Source: Xanthobacteraceae bacterium
Lineage (GTDB): Bacteria; Pseudomonadota; Alphaproteobacteria; Rhizobiales; Xanthobacteraceae
DNA: 20,627 bases
Assembly (NCBI GenBank): GCA_030043335.1
Contig: JASHXX010000428.1
Coordinates: 1 to 20,627, forward strand
Reading direction: 5' to 3'
Shown one piece after another: positions 7,137 to 14,132 of the stretch. The translations under genes and the position numbers were made by a program. The notes beneath the pieces were generated by a model. That model did not search any database and had not been told where the DNA came from. It saw nothing but the letters and a program-made list of their open reading frames with translations. How positions within the stretch are numbered: the first letter of the stretch is position 1; each line of letters opens with the position of its first letter.

Positions 7137-8162
7137 TCAATGAACTGCAGCCGCAATGCGCCGGCCCGCCGCGTCGAAGTAGAGCGGGTGCACGAGCTTG
7201 AGTTCGACGTCCTGGCCGGCCTGCAGCGGTTGATGGGCATCGGCGAGCGTCACCAGCGTCTCGCCGCGATATTCGAGATAGACGTGGTTCTGGTCGCCGA
7301 GATGCTCGACGCGGTGCACCCGGCCGATGATGCCGCCGCCGTTCGCCGCGGCGATCATCAGGTGCTCGGTGCGGATGCCGACGGTTTCGGCTCCGGCCGG
7401 CATCGCGATCTCGGGAACGAGCGATGCGGGAAGGAAATTGATCTGCGGCGTACCGAGCCGGCTTGCGACATAGCGACTGCTCGGGTTTTCGTAGATCTCG
7501 CGCGGGGTGCCGAGTTGCAGGAGCTCGCCGTCCTTGATGACGCCGATGCGCGAGGCCATCGTCATCGCCTCGACCTGATCGTGCGTCACATACAGGATCG
7601 TGGCGCCGAGCTCGACCTGAATCCGCTTGAGCTCCAGGCGCAGCTCCGCGCGCAGCTTGGCGTCGACCGAAGACAGCGGCTCGTCCATGAGATGGATCGC
7701 CGGATCGCGCACCAACGCCCGCCCGATCGCGACCCGCTGCATCTCGCCGCCCGACAGGCGCGTCGCCCGATTGCCGAGCTTGCCGGTGATGTGCAGCAAC
7801 TCCGCGGTCTGCTCGACGCGCTTGCGAATGGTCGGTTCCGGGATCCGGCGCGCCGGCGAGCGCAGCGGGAACGCCAGATTGTCGTAAACGCTGAGATGCG
7901 GATAGAGCGAATATTGCTGAAACACGAAGGCGATATCGCGCACTCCCGGCGGATCCTGAGTCACCTCACGGCCGTCGATCAGGATCGCGCCGGCGTCGGG
8001 GCGCTCGAGGCCGGAGATCATCCGCAGCGTCGTGGTCTTGCCGGCGCCGCTCGGCCCGAGCAGCACGACAAACTCGCCATCGTTGATCGCCAGCGACAGG
8101 TCGCGCACCGCTTCAACGCGGCCGAAGCGCTTGCTGACGTGGCGCAGAGCGACGTTAGCCAT
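7137..8162 (-). CDS. Carbohydrate ABC transporter ATPase (second of two)
   Basis: A 341-residue MalK/UgpC-type ATPase that would power import at the cytoplasmic face. Motifs in order: Walker A GPSGAGKTTT (about residue 36), Q-loop VFQQYSLYPH, signature LSGGEMQRVAIGRAL, Walker B IHLMDEPLSSVDA, and the switch histidine in YVTHDQVEAM. A C-terminal OB-type regulatory region (about 235-341) is typical of the CUT1 sugar family. The ATG at 8160-8162 begins MANVALRHVSKRFG; it overlaps the end of the other ATPase gene by 8 nt, so the two are translationally coupled. Having two different ATPases resembles the rhizobial glycerol transporter GlpS/GlpT pair, in which both are needed; whether they form a heterodimer here is inference. 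Confidence 0.94.
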   Translation of the reverse strand: MANVALRHVSKRFGRVEAVRDLSLAINDGEFVVLLGPSGAGKTTTLRMISGLERPDAGAILIDGREVTQDPPGVRDIAFVFQQYSLYPHLSVYDNLAFPLRSPARRIPEPTIRKRVEQTAELLHITGKLGNRATRLSGGEMQRVAIGRALVRDPAIHLMDEPLSSVDAKLRAELRLELKRIQVELGATILYVTHDQVEAMTMASRIGVIKDGELLQLGTPREIYENPSSRYVASRLGTPQINFLPASLVPEIAMPAGAETVGIRTEHLMIAAANGGGIIGRVHRVEHLGDQNHVYLEYRGETLVTLADAHQPLQAGQDVELKLVHPLYFDAAGRRIAAAVH

Positions 8163-9252
8163 GACCGACGCTCTCGTGGCTCTCGGTCTTGATCGCCGAA
8201 CCGGTCTGCGCATCGAACAGCGCCAGCCGGGAGGCGCGGAACGTCAAGTTGACGATCTCGCCGACTTCGACCGGCAGGCTCGAGGGAAGCCGCGCCCTCA
8301 CGCGTCCGGGCTCGGTCTCGACGGTGACGATCTGCGTGGTGCCAAGGTATTCGGCGCCAAAAACGCGGCCGCGCAACGCGCCGGTATCGGAAAACCGGAT
8401 GTGCTCGGGCCGCACGCCCAGAACGAGCGGCCCGCTCGGCCGGCCTTCCCGAATCTCCGGCACCGCGATGCTCGCATTGCCGACCTGCACCGACCGGCTC
8501 CCCGGCTCCAACGCGGCCTCGAAATGCAGGAAATTCATTGGCGGCGAGCCGATGAAGTCGGCGACGAACAGGCTTGCCGGCCGGTCGTAGATCTCCTGCG
8601 GCGTCCCGATCTGCTCGATGCGGCCGGCGTTCATGACCGCGATCTGATCAGCCATTGACATTGCCTCGAGCTGGTCGTGGGTGACGTAGATCGTGGTCGC
8701 CGCGATGCGGTCATGCAGGTCGCGCAGCTCGCCGCACATCAGCTGGCGGAACTCGGCGTCAAGCGCGCCGAGCGGCTCGTCCATCAGGAACGCCTTCGGC
8801 CGCCTGACCATGGCGCGCCCAAGCGCGACGCGCTGCCGGTCCCCGCCCGACAATTTCGACGTCTTGCTCGGCAGCAAATCCTCGATGCGCAGAAGCCGCG
8901 CGGTTTCCCTGACCCGCTCGCGGATCTCGCGGCGCGGCATGCCCTGGCACTTGAGCGGGAAGCCGATGTTCTGCTCGACATTCATATGCGGATAGAGCGC
9001 AAACAGCTGGAAGACGAAGGCTATGTCGCGCGCGGCGGCGCGGCGAAACGTGACGTCCTCGCCGTCGAGCAAGATGCGTCCGTCAGTCGGCAGCTCGAGG
9101 CCGGCGATCATCCGCAGCGTCGTCGTCTTGCCGCAACCCGACGGCCCGAGGAGCGCGAAGAAGGTTCCGTCTTCGATGGCGAAGTTCGAATCGTGCACCG
9201 CCGCGAACTGGTCGAACGTCTTGTGCAGATTTTCTATGCGGATTTGTGCCAT
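8155..9252 (-). CDS. Carbohydrate ABC transporter ATPase (first of two)
   Basis: A 365-residue CUT1-type ATPase. It shows Walker A GPSGCGKTTT, signature LSGGDRQRVALGRAMV, Walker B KAFLMDEPLGALDAE and the switch region YVTHDQLEAM, then a C-terminal OB-type domain. The Q-loop reads FQLFALYPHM, slightly different from the more usual FQxYALYPHM. The ATG at 9250-9252 begins MAQIRIENLHKTFD; an upstream in-frame extension translates another gene's sequence and is rejected. The gene starts 14 bp after the small membrane-protein gene and its stop overlaps the start of the next ATPase. The two ATPases differ in many positions, so they are old paralogues or were recruited as a heteromeric pair, not a recent duplication. 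Confidence 0.94.
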   Translation of the reverse strand: MAQIRIENLHKTFDQFAAVHDSNFAIEDGTFFALLGPSGCGKTTTLRMIAGLELPTDGRILLDGEDVTFRRAAARDIAFVFQLFALYPHMNVEQNIGFPLKCQGMPRREIRERVRETARLLRIEDLLPSKTSKLSGGDRQRVALGRAMVRRPKAFLMDEPLGALDAEFRQLMCGELRDLHDRIAATTIYVTHDQLEAMSMADQIAVMNAGRIEQIGTPQEIYDRPASLFVADFIGSPPMNFLHFEAALEPGSRSVQVGNASIAVPEIREGRPSGPLVLGVRPEHIRFSDTGALRGRVFGAEYLGTTQIVTVETEPGRVRARLPSSLPVEVGEIVNLTFRASRLALFDAQTGSAIKTESHESVGHG

Positions 9253-9266
9253 CGCGCGCCCCGCCC

Positions 9267-9470
9267 CTATTCCGGAAAATGGCTCACAATGACGAATCCA
9301 AGCGTACCGGCGAGGATGGTCACGAACGAATAGCCGTAAAGATCGATCGACCACGGCTGCACCAGCATCACGATTCCGGCGGCGATGAGCGTCATCGCCG
9401 CGCCTTCCCACGGCCCGCGGCGGAACCAGCGAAGCAGTCGGCCGGTGCCGATGGCGTGGTCGCCGCTCAT
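9267..9470 (-). CDS. 67-residue two-helix membrane protein in the ABC transporter operon
   Basis: A very small integral membrane protein. Residues about 24-40 (AAMTLIAAGIVMLVQPW) and 45-63 (YGYSFVTILAGTLGFVIVS) are two hydrophobic helices; the N-terminus carries RLLRWFRRGPWE, a basic patch that should stay in the cytoplasm. Its ATG overlaps the stop of the second permease gene as ATGA, and it ends 14 bp before the first ATPase gene, so it is a genuine operon member. In the Rhizobium leguminosarum glycerol transporter cluster a small membrane protein (GlpU) also lies among permease and ATPase genes; this is a positional analogy, and I do not see the DUF2160 sequence pattern here. Function is unknown; a transporter accessory subunit is the obvious guess. 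Confidence 0.85.
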   Translation of the reverse strand: MSGDHAIGTGRLLRWFRRGPWEGAAMTLIAAGIVMLVQPWSIDLYGYSFVTILAGTLGFVIVSHFPE

Positions 9471-10426
9471 TTGCGCACCGCCCCAAAGGTGATGCCGCGC
9501 AAGAGATGCCGGCGCAGCAGAATCGTGAACAACACGATCGGAATCACGAACAGCGTGGTCGCGGCGGCGACCGCAGGCCAGTCCTGTCCGCCCTCGCCGA
9601 TGATGAACGGAATGAACGGCGGCATGGTCTGCGCGTCGCCGCTGGTGAGGAGGACGGCGAAGGCATATTCGTTCCACGAGAAGATCAGGCAGAAAATCGC
9701 GGTGGCGGCAATTCCGGTCACCGCCTGCGGCAGCACCACCTTGCGCAGGGCCTGCAGCCGCGTGTAGCCGTCAACCAAGGCGGCTTCCTCGTACTCGCGC
9801 GGTATCTCGTCGATGAAGCCTTTGAGCAGCCAAACCGCCAGCGAGACATTGACCGCGGTGTAGAGCAGGATCATGCCGGTCCAGGTATCGGTGAGATTGA
9901 GCTGCCGGTACATCAGGTAGATCGGAATGGCGACGGCGACCGGCGGCATCATCCGCGTCGACAGGATGAAGAACAACAAATCGTCGGCCAGCGGAATGCG
10001 GAAGCGCGAGAAGGCGTAGGCAGCGAGCGCACCGAGAAGCACCGCAAGAAAGGTCGAACCGAAGCCGATCACCAGCGAATTGATGAAGCGCGGCATCACC
10101 TTCGACGGCCCGGCGATGACCATGTCGTGCTTGCGTACCAGCTTGTCGTACCAGGTGGTCGCCGGCGGCAGGCTGGCGATGAAATCCGGCGTCTGCCGCG
10201 TGCGCACGGTGAACAGGTTCACATAGCCTTCGAGCGTCGGCTGGAAGATCACCTTGGGCGGATAGGCGATCGCATCGCTTTGCGATTTGAATGCGGTCGC
10301 GACGATCCAAAGCATCGGCGCGATCGTCACCAGGGCGTAAAAAATCACGACGGCTGCCGCGAAGGCCTTCACTCGCGGCGAGGCTTCGACGATCGAATGC
10401 GCGGTGGATCTGGCGGCGGCCGTCAT
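9467..10426 (-). CDS. Carbohydrate ABC transporter permease (MalG-type)
   Basis: A 319-residue inner-membrane permease of the CUT1 family. It has an N-terminal helix (about 23-44), a long periplasmic segment (about 50-115), then five more predicted helices. The ATPase-contacting EAA loop is at about residues 213-232 (YEEAALVDGYTRLQALRKVV followed by LP). Such permeases pair with a MalF-type partner to form the import channel, and the neighbouring gene encodes one. The ATG at 10424-10426 overlaps the stop of the partner permease as ATGA; the upstream in-frame extension is not protein-like. The stop overlaps the start of the small membrane-protein gene. The long first periplasmic loop is a feature also seen in glycerol and polyol-type systems, which is suggestive only. 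Confidence 0.94.
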   Translation of the reverse strand: MTAAARSTAHSIVEASPRVKAFAAAVVIFYALVTIAPMLWIVATAFKSQSDAIAYPPKVIFQPTLEGYVNLFTVRTRQTPDFIASLPPATTWYDKLVRKHDMVIAGPSKVMPRFINSLVIGFGSTFLAVLLGALAAYAFSRFRIPLADDLLFFILSTRMMPPVAVAIPIYLMYRQLNLTDTWTGMILLYTAVNVSLAVWLLKGFIDEIPREYEEAALVDGYTRLQALRKVVLPQAVTGIAATAIFCLIFSWNEYAFAVLLTSGDAQTMPPFIPFIIGEGGQDWPAVAAATTLFVIPIVLFTILLRRHLLRGITFGAVRK

Positions 10427-11385
10427 CGCTGCTTCACCCGATTGAGCGCCTTGACATAGATGTTGGCCGCGCCAAACACGGTGACGAACAGGATGATGGC
10501 GAGCGCGGAGGAATAGCCGGTGCGCCACTTCTCGAACGCTGCGCGCTTGAGCGTGATCGAAATGAGCTCAGTCGTCGAGCCGGGGCCGCCAGAAGTCAGC
10601 AGGTTGACCATGTCGAACATCTTGAAGTTCTCGATGGCGCGGAACAGCACCGCCAGCATCAAGAACGGCATGACCATCGGCAGCGTGATCGACCAGAACT
10701 GCCGCCACGGCGAGGCGCGGTCGACCTCGGCCGCCTCGTAGATGTAATCGGGGATCGAGCGCAGCCCGGCCAGGCAGATGAGCATGACATAGGGCGCCCA
10801 CATCCAGGTATCGACCAGCACGATGGTCCACGGCGCGAGCGCGACCTCGCCGGTCATGCTGAACGAACTCGGCGCAATTCCGGTGAAGAGGCCGACGACA
10901 TAGTTGAACGGCCCGATCTGCGGCTGGAACAGCAGCGTCCAGAAATTGCCGACCACGGCCGGCGAAAGCATCATCGGCAGCAGGATAATCGTTGTCCAGA
11001 AACTGTGGCTGCGAAACTGCCGGTTGATGAGCAGCGCGAGGCCGAAGCCCACCAGCACCTCAAGCGCGACCGTCGCGATGACGAACTGCGCAGTGGTCTG
11101 CAAGCGAATCCAGATGTCGTCGTCGCTGAGGATATCGGCGTAATTGTCGAGCCCGACGAACCGCAGCGGCAGGTACGACATGCTCAGATTGAGGCTGGTG
11201 AAGGACAGCCGGATCATCCAGACCAGCGGGAAGATGTTGATCGCCAGCAGGAGCGCGATCGTCGGAGTGACGAACAGCCAGGCGATGCTGCGATCCGACA
11301 GGCTGCGCACGCGCTTCATGGCGCGAAACGGAGCCTCCGCGCCGATACGATCGACCGGGGCGTCGGGATGAATGAGCGCAGTCAT
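10423..11385 (-). CDS. Carbohydrate ABC transporter permease (MalF-type)
   Basis: A 320-residue CUT1-family permease. The first helix is at about 33-58, followed by helices near 98-120, 128-150, 183-207, 240-255 and 291-312. The EAA loop lies at about residues 217-236 (EAAEVDRASPWRQFWSITLP), and the TSGGPGSTTELISI segment (264-277) is characteristic of sugar permeases of this type. The ATG at 11383-11385 begins MTALIHP; the longer frame starting near 11427 would run through the stem-loop at 11406-11438 and is less likely. The gene is 81 bp downstream of the binding-protein gene, the largest gap inside the cluster, and overlaps the next permease. Confidence 0.94.
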   Translation of the reverse strand: MTALIHPDAPVDRIGAEAPFRAMKRVRSLSDRSIAWLFVTPTIALLLAINIFPLVWMIRLSFTSLNLSMSYLPLRFVGLDNYADILSDDDIWIRLQTTAQFVIATVALEVLVGFGLALLINRQFRSHSFWTTIILLPMMLSPAVVGNFWTLLFQPQIGPFNYVVGLFTGIAPSSFSMTGEVALAPWTIVLVDTWMWAPYVMLICLAGLRSIPDYIYEAAEVDRASPWRQFWSITLPMVMPFLMLAVLFRAIENFKMFDMVNLLTSGGPGSTTELISITLKRAAFEKWRTGYSSALAIILFVTVFGAANIYVKALNRVKQR

Positions 11386-11405
11386 GGCGTCCTGCGGGTT
11401 TTGAT

Positions 11406-11438
11406 AGGTCTCCCCGGACGATAGCACCGGGGAGACCT
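11406..11438. other. Perfect 12-bp stem-loop between binding-protein and permease genes
   Basis: AGGTCTCCCCGG at 11406-11417 pairs perfectly with CCGGGGAGACCT at 11427-11438 around a 9-nt loop. It lies in the 81-bp gap after the binding-protein stop. Read on the operon (minus) strand it is followed by TATCAAAA and not by a T-run, so it does not look like a full intrinsic terminator. Such stem-loops after binding-protein genes are known to protect the upstream mRNA (the malE-malF arrangement), which allows more binding protein than permease. On the plus strand a TTTT follows, but no gene there would use it. Confidence 0.75.
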
Positions 11439-11466
11439 TTTGCGCATCGACCGAGCGGACCGGACA

Positions 11467-12837
11467 CTACTCGGACGCGGCCGTCTTGCCCTGCTCCTTG
11501 AAGACCTTGGTCCAATCCTTGACCAACAGGTCGAGAGCCTGCTGCGCCGTGCCTTTGTCGGCGACGACGTAGTCATGCACCCGCTTCTGCATGTCGAGGA
11601 GGAGCTGGGCATAGGACGGCTCGGCCCAGAAGTCCTTCACGATCGCCATCGATTCCAGGAACTGCGGAGCAAATGGCGCGCTCTTGGGGAAGCCGGGCGC
11701 ATCGACGACGGCCTTGAGAGCGGAGTAGCCGCCGATCTCCCACCATTTCTGCTGCACTGCGGGTTGGGCGAACCACTTGATGTAGCGCAGCGCGTCGTCC
11801 TGATGGTCGGAGGTCGCCACCACCGAGATGCCCTGGCCGCCGAGCTGCGTGAAGTGCGCCTTCGGGCCGGCGGGATTGACGAAGAAGCCGATCTTGTCGC
11901 CGCCGACATTGGGATCCTTATATAGGCCGGGGAAGAACGCGAACCAGTTCATCTGCATCGCCACCTGCCCGGATTTGAAGGCGTCGAGGCCTTCCTGCAT
12001 GTAGGCGTTGGTCATGCCGGGAGCGGTGCAGCACTTGTACAGCGCCTTGTAGAATTCGAGGCCTTTGACGGCGTCGGGGGAGTTGACGAAGCCCTGCATC
12101 TGATAGGGCTTCTTCGGATTGTCGTACTCGAAGCCGTAATTGTAGAGGACGTTGGTGACGCCCATCGTGATGCCTTCCGAGCCGCGCTCGGTGAAGATGT
12201 AGGCGCCATAGACCTTCTTGCCGTCGATTTCGCGGCCCTGGAAGAACTCGGCGATTTCTTTGAGCTCGTCATAGGTCTTCGGCGGCGCCAGATCGCGACC
12301 GTATTTCTTTTTGAACTCGGCCTGGATTTCCGGACGCGAGAACCAGTCTTTGCGGTAGGTCCAGCCGACCGCGTCGGCCATGGCCGGCAGCGCCCAGTAG
12401 TTCGGCGTGTTCTTTGGCCACTCCGAATAGCCGAGCACGGTCGCCGGCACGAAGTCGTTCATGGTGATGTGTTCTTTGGCGAAGAAGTCGTTGAGCTTGA
12501 TGTACCAATGGTTCTCGGCCGCGCCGCCGATCCATTGGCTGTCGCCGATGATCAGGTCGCACAGCTTGCCGTGCGAATTGAGCTCGTTAAGAAAGCGGTC
12601 GGCGTAGCTCGTCCACGGGACGAACTCGTATTTCATCTCGATGCCGCTCTCCTTGGTGAAGTCCTTGCCGAGCTCGACGAGCGCGTTGGCCGGGTCCCAG
12701 GCCGCCCAGCACAGCGTGAGTTGCTTGCTTTGCGCCGCGGCCGGCTGGCCGGCAAAAGCCGTCAGCACGACACCGGCGAGGAGGGCGAACGCGCCGCCCG
12801 CCCATTTCGACCATCTCCCAGTCGCTGATTTTCGCAT
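11467..12837 (-). CDS. Carbohydrate ABC transporter periplasmic solute-binding protein
   Basis: A 456-residue family-1 extracellular solute-binding protein, first gene of the transporter-dha cluster. It has a cleavable signal peptide: basic MRKSATGRWSK, hydrophobic core to about residue 29, and probable cleavage after A35 (AAA before QSKQ). The mature protein shows a cluster-B binding-protein pattern: LTLCWAAWDPAN at the first strand, LCDLIIGDSQWIGG, and a C-terminal MALPAM-like region in YWALPAMADAVGWTYRKDW. The ATG at 12835-12837 is preferred because GGGAAG lies at good spacing upstream and the signal peptide begins there; a longer in-frame start at 12924 would add 29 non-signal residues. 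The ligand is not readable. A small polyol or ketose is inferred from the dihydroxyacetone kinase genes downstream. Confidence 0.93.
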   Translation of the reverse strand: MRKSATGRWSKWAGGAFALLAGVVLTAFAGQPAAAQSKQLTLCWAAWDPANALVELGKDFTKESGIEMKYEFVPWTSYADRFLNELNSHGKLCDLIIGDSQWIGGAAENHWYIKLNDFFAKEHITMNDFVPATVLGYSEWPKNTPNYWALPAMADAVGWTYRKDWFSRPEIQAEFKKKYGRDLAPPKTYDELKEIAEFFQGREIDGKKVYGAYIFTERGSEGITMGVTNVLYNYGFEYDNPKKPYQMQGFVNSPDAVKGLEFYKALYKCCTAPGMTNAYMQEGLDAFKSGQVAMQMNWFAFFPGLYKDPNVGGDKIGFFVNPAGPKAHFTQLGGQGISVVATSDHQDDALRYIKWFAQPAVQQKWWEIGGYSALKAVVDAPGFPKSAPFAPQFLESMAIVKDFWAEPSYAQLLLDMQKRVHDYVVADKGTAQQALDLLVKDWTKVFKEQGKTAASE

Positions 12838-13008
12838 GTGGCTTCCCTTTCTTGAAACCATCGCTCCGGAGCGCCCTTGGCCGGAGACGACGCCAGCATC
12901 GAAGCCCGAACGGGCTGAGGCCATTGCTTTTCAAGAACGGGACACGGCTTCGCATTCCGATCGCCGTGACCCTCCTCGTCGTTGCCTCCAGGCGCGATGT
13001 TCAGTATT

Positions 13009-13017
13009 TTTACTAAA
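13009..13017. promoter_or_regulatory. Putative operator at the predicted transcription start
   Basis: TTTACTAAA is a short palindrome (TTTA, one centre base, TAAA) lying just after the putative -10 box, where a bound repressor would block transcription. Its extended form on the minus strand, GTTTAGTAA, recurs with one mismatch at 13248-13256. The regulator is not known. Confidence 0.35.
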
Positions 13018-13018
13018 C

Positions 13019-13047
13019 AAGAGAAGGGAGTTTGAAAACCTTGTCAA
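13019..13047 (-). promoter_or_regulatory. Putative sigma-70-type promoter of the transporter-dha cluster
   Basis: On the minus strand a perfect TTGACA (-35) occupies 13047-13042. Seventeen bases further is TCTCTT (13024-13019), a weak -10 element with 3 of 6 matches. The spacing is ideal and the site lies about 180 bp upstream of the binding-protein ATG. The weak -10 would fit a regulated promoter. This is read by eye and no transcript data support it. Confidence 0.4.
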
Positions 13048-13232
13048 GTGGAAAACCGTCGAATCGATCTCGGCTCGCAGATTTTCCGCGACCGTCCCGC
13101 GCTCGTTCGCACGGAATTCTTGTTTCTTTGGAGTTAGTTGAACATGCCCCATTGGCGCGCGGTGTGGGGCCAGGACATTGCGCTTCGGCGAAGCGCCGGA
13201 AGCCAGAACCGCGGCGACGCGTTTATGTCCAC

Positions 13233-13256
13233 GTTTACTAACCAAGATAACTAAAC
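13233..13256. promoter_or_regulatory. Imperfect inverted repeat with GTTTA arms, possible distal operator
   Basis: GTTTACTAA (13233-13241) and TAACTAAAC (13248-13256) are inverted arms around 6 bp, matching at 7 of 9 positions. Both arms resemble the half-site near the predicted promoter start about 220 bp away. Two related sites at this distance could allow repression by looping; this is inference from sequence similarity alone. Confidence 0.35.
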
Positions 13257-13343
13257 GATATCAAACGGTTCGGAGCAAATTCATGACGGCGCGCAGGCCG
13301 CTCGGACATTTGCGAGCGGTTAGCGAAGGTGGCGTGGGGATCG

Positions 13344-14132
13344 CTACGACCGGCGCTCGGAAACCTCCGAGGCTTCGGCCACCAGCGCGAGGCTCGCAGG
13401 ACCGATGACGAGCAAGACCCAGGTCATCGGACCGACAATCCGTAGCCAGTCCCACGGCATGCGCCCCTCCCATCGCCAATCAAGCGTAAGTATGGACAAC
13501 CACGCTGCAAGCGCCCAGCCGATCATTGGGCCGGTTATGCGTTGCTCGCCAATGCGCCGCCACGCTTCCACCAGGAACACCCCCATCAACGGCACCGCAA
13601 AAGTAAGGTAGTTCGGCCGGGACGACGCGATCATCAGCGGTGTCACCGCCGACAGGACGGCGCCGGCAACCAATATCGGATAGCGGTCGGCAGGTTGCGC
13701 GCCGCGCAAATTCCAAAAGCCGCCGCGGCCGAGGATGGCGACCGCAGCAATGACACCGGCATCGAAGACAAACTGAAGTGCGGATGCCCAGCCCGGCAGC
13801 GCAAAGGAATAAAACGCGCGCCCGGCCGCGATGCGCGCCGCCACAGCGCCAACGCCAACGCTCGAATAGGCTCCGGGGGAAACCTCGCTTGCGAGTTTCG
13901 TCGACATCAACCCGCTGGCCATCCCGGCGAGATGCTCGCTAAACAGCGCCCGATAGAGATCGAGGGTCGTCGCCAGCCCGAGGCACACTGCCGGCAGGCC
14001 GACCCCGTCAAGCCCGAAGTAGGATTCGGCCCGCGCGCTCAGCATCACGACCTCGTCGTAGCGGCGCATTCTCACGCAGCCGGAGGTGTCGATGCTGGCG
14101 ACATGAGGATGCGAAAGCGGCTCGTCTTCCAC
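13344..14132 (-). CDS. Multi-helix membrane protein, possible C-terminal part of a GT87-type protein
   Basis: Up to 262 residues with about six hydrophobic helices (near 44-60, 110-130, 147-167, 169-186, 198-215 and 230-250). The segment SAVTPLMIASSRPNYLTFAVPLMG recalls the late helices of GT87/DUF2029 polyprenol-phosphate-dependent glycosyltransferases, but the N-terminal half with the catalytic acidic loop of that family is missing. I therefore regard it as a truncated or divergent member, with low certainty on family. The longest frame starts with GTG at 14130-14132, inside the upstream cyclase-like gene; ATG at 14067-14069, 2 bp after that gene's stop, is an equally good start (MRRYDEVVML) and would be translationally coupled. 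No role can be assigned. Confidence 0.55.
   Translation of the reverse strand: MEDEPLSHPHVASIDTSGCVRMRRYDEVVMLSARAESYFGLDGVGLPAVCLGLATTLDLYRALFSEHLAGMASGLMSTKLASEVSPGAYSSVGVGAVAARIAAGRAFYSFALPGWASALQFVFDAGVIAAVAILGRGGFWNLRGAQPADRYPILVAGAVLSAVTPLMIASSRPNYLTFAVPLMGVFLVEAWRRIGEQRITGPMIGWALAAWLSILTLDWRWEGRMPWDWLRIVGPMTWVLLVIGPASLALVAEASEVSERRS

Larger units (their letters stand above)
12838..13343. promoter_or_regulatory. 506-bp non-coding control region upstream of the transporter-dha cluster
   Basis: No convincing gene lies here. An open frame on the minus strand (12931-13245) has no recognisable protein and covers the promoter signals, so it is not called. The region is more AT-rich than its surroundings around 13001-13060 and 13220-13270. 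It contains a promoter-like pair and GTTTA-type repeats described separately. It also separates the cluster from the membrane-protein gene that ends at 13344 on the same strand. Confidence 0.6.

Noticed and set aside
7140..8192. Plus-strand open frame (350 codons) opposite the second ATPase
   Set aside because: Antisense shadow; the minus strand shows complete Walker A, signature and Walker B motifs.
10291..11424. Plus-strand open frame (377 codons) opposite the MalF-type permease
   Set aside because: Antisense to a clear permease; the product is arginine/aspartate-rich with no fold-like pattern.
11406..11438. Stem-loop as a true intrinsic terminator of the binding-protein gene
   Set aside because: In the operon direction it is followed by TATCAAAA and not by a T-run, and the downstream genes are tightly coupled parts of the same transporter.
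12931..13245. Minus-strand frame of 104 codons in the control region
   Set aside because: No recognisable protein or ribosome site; it covers the promoter-like elements and an AT-richer stretch.
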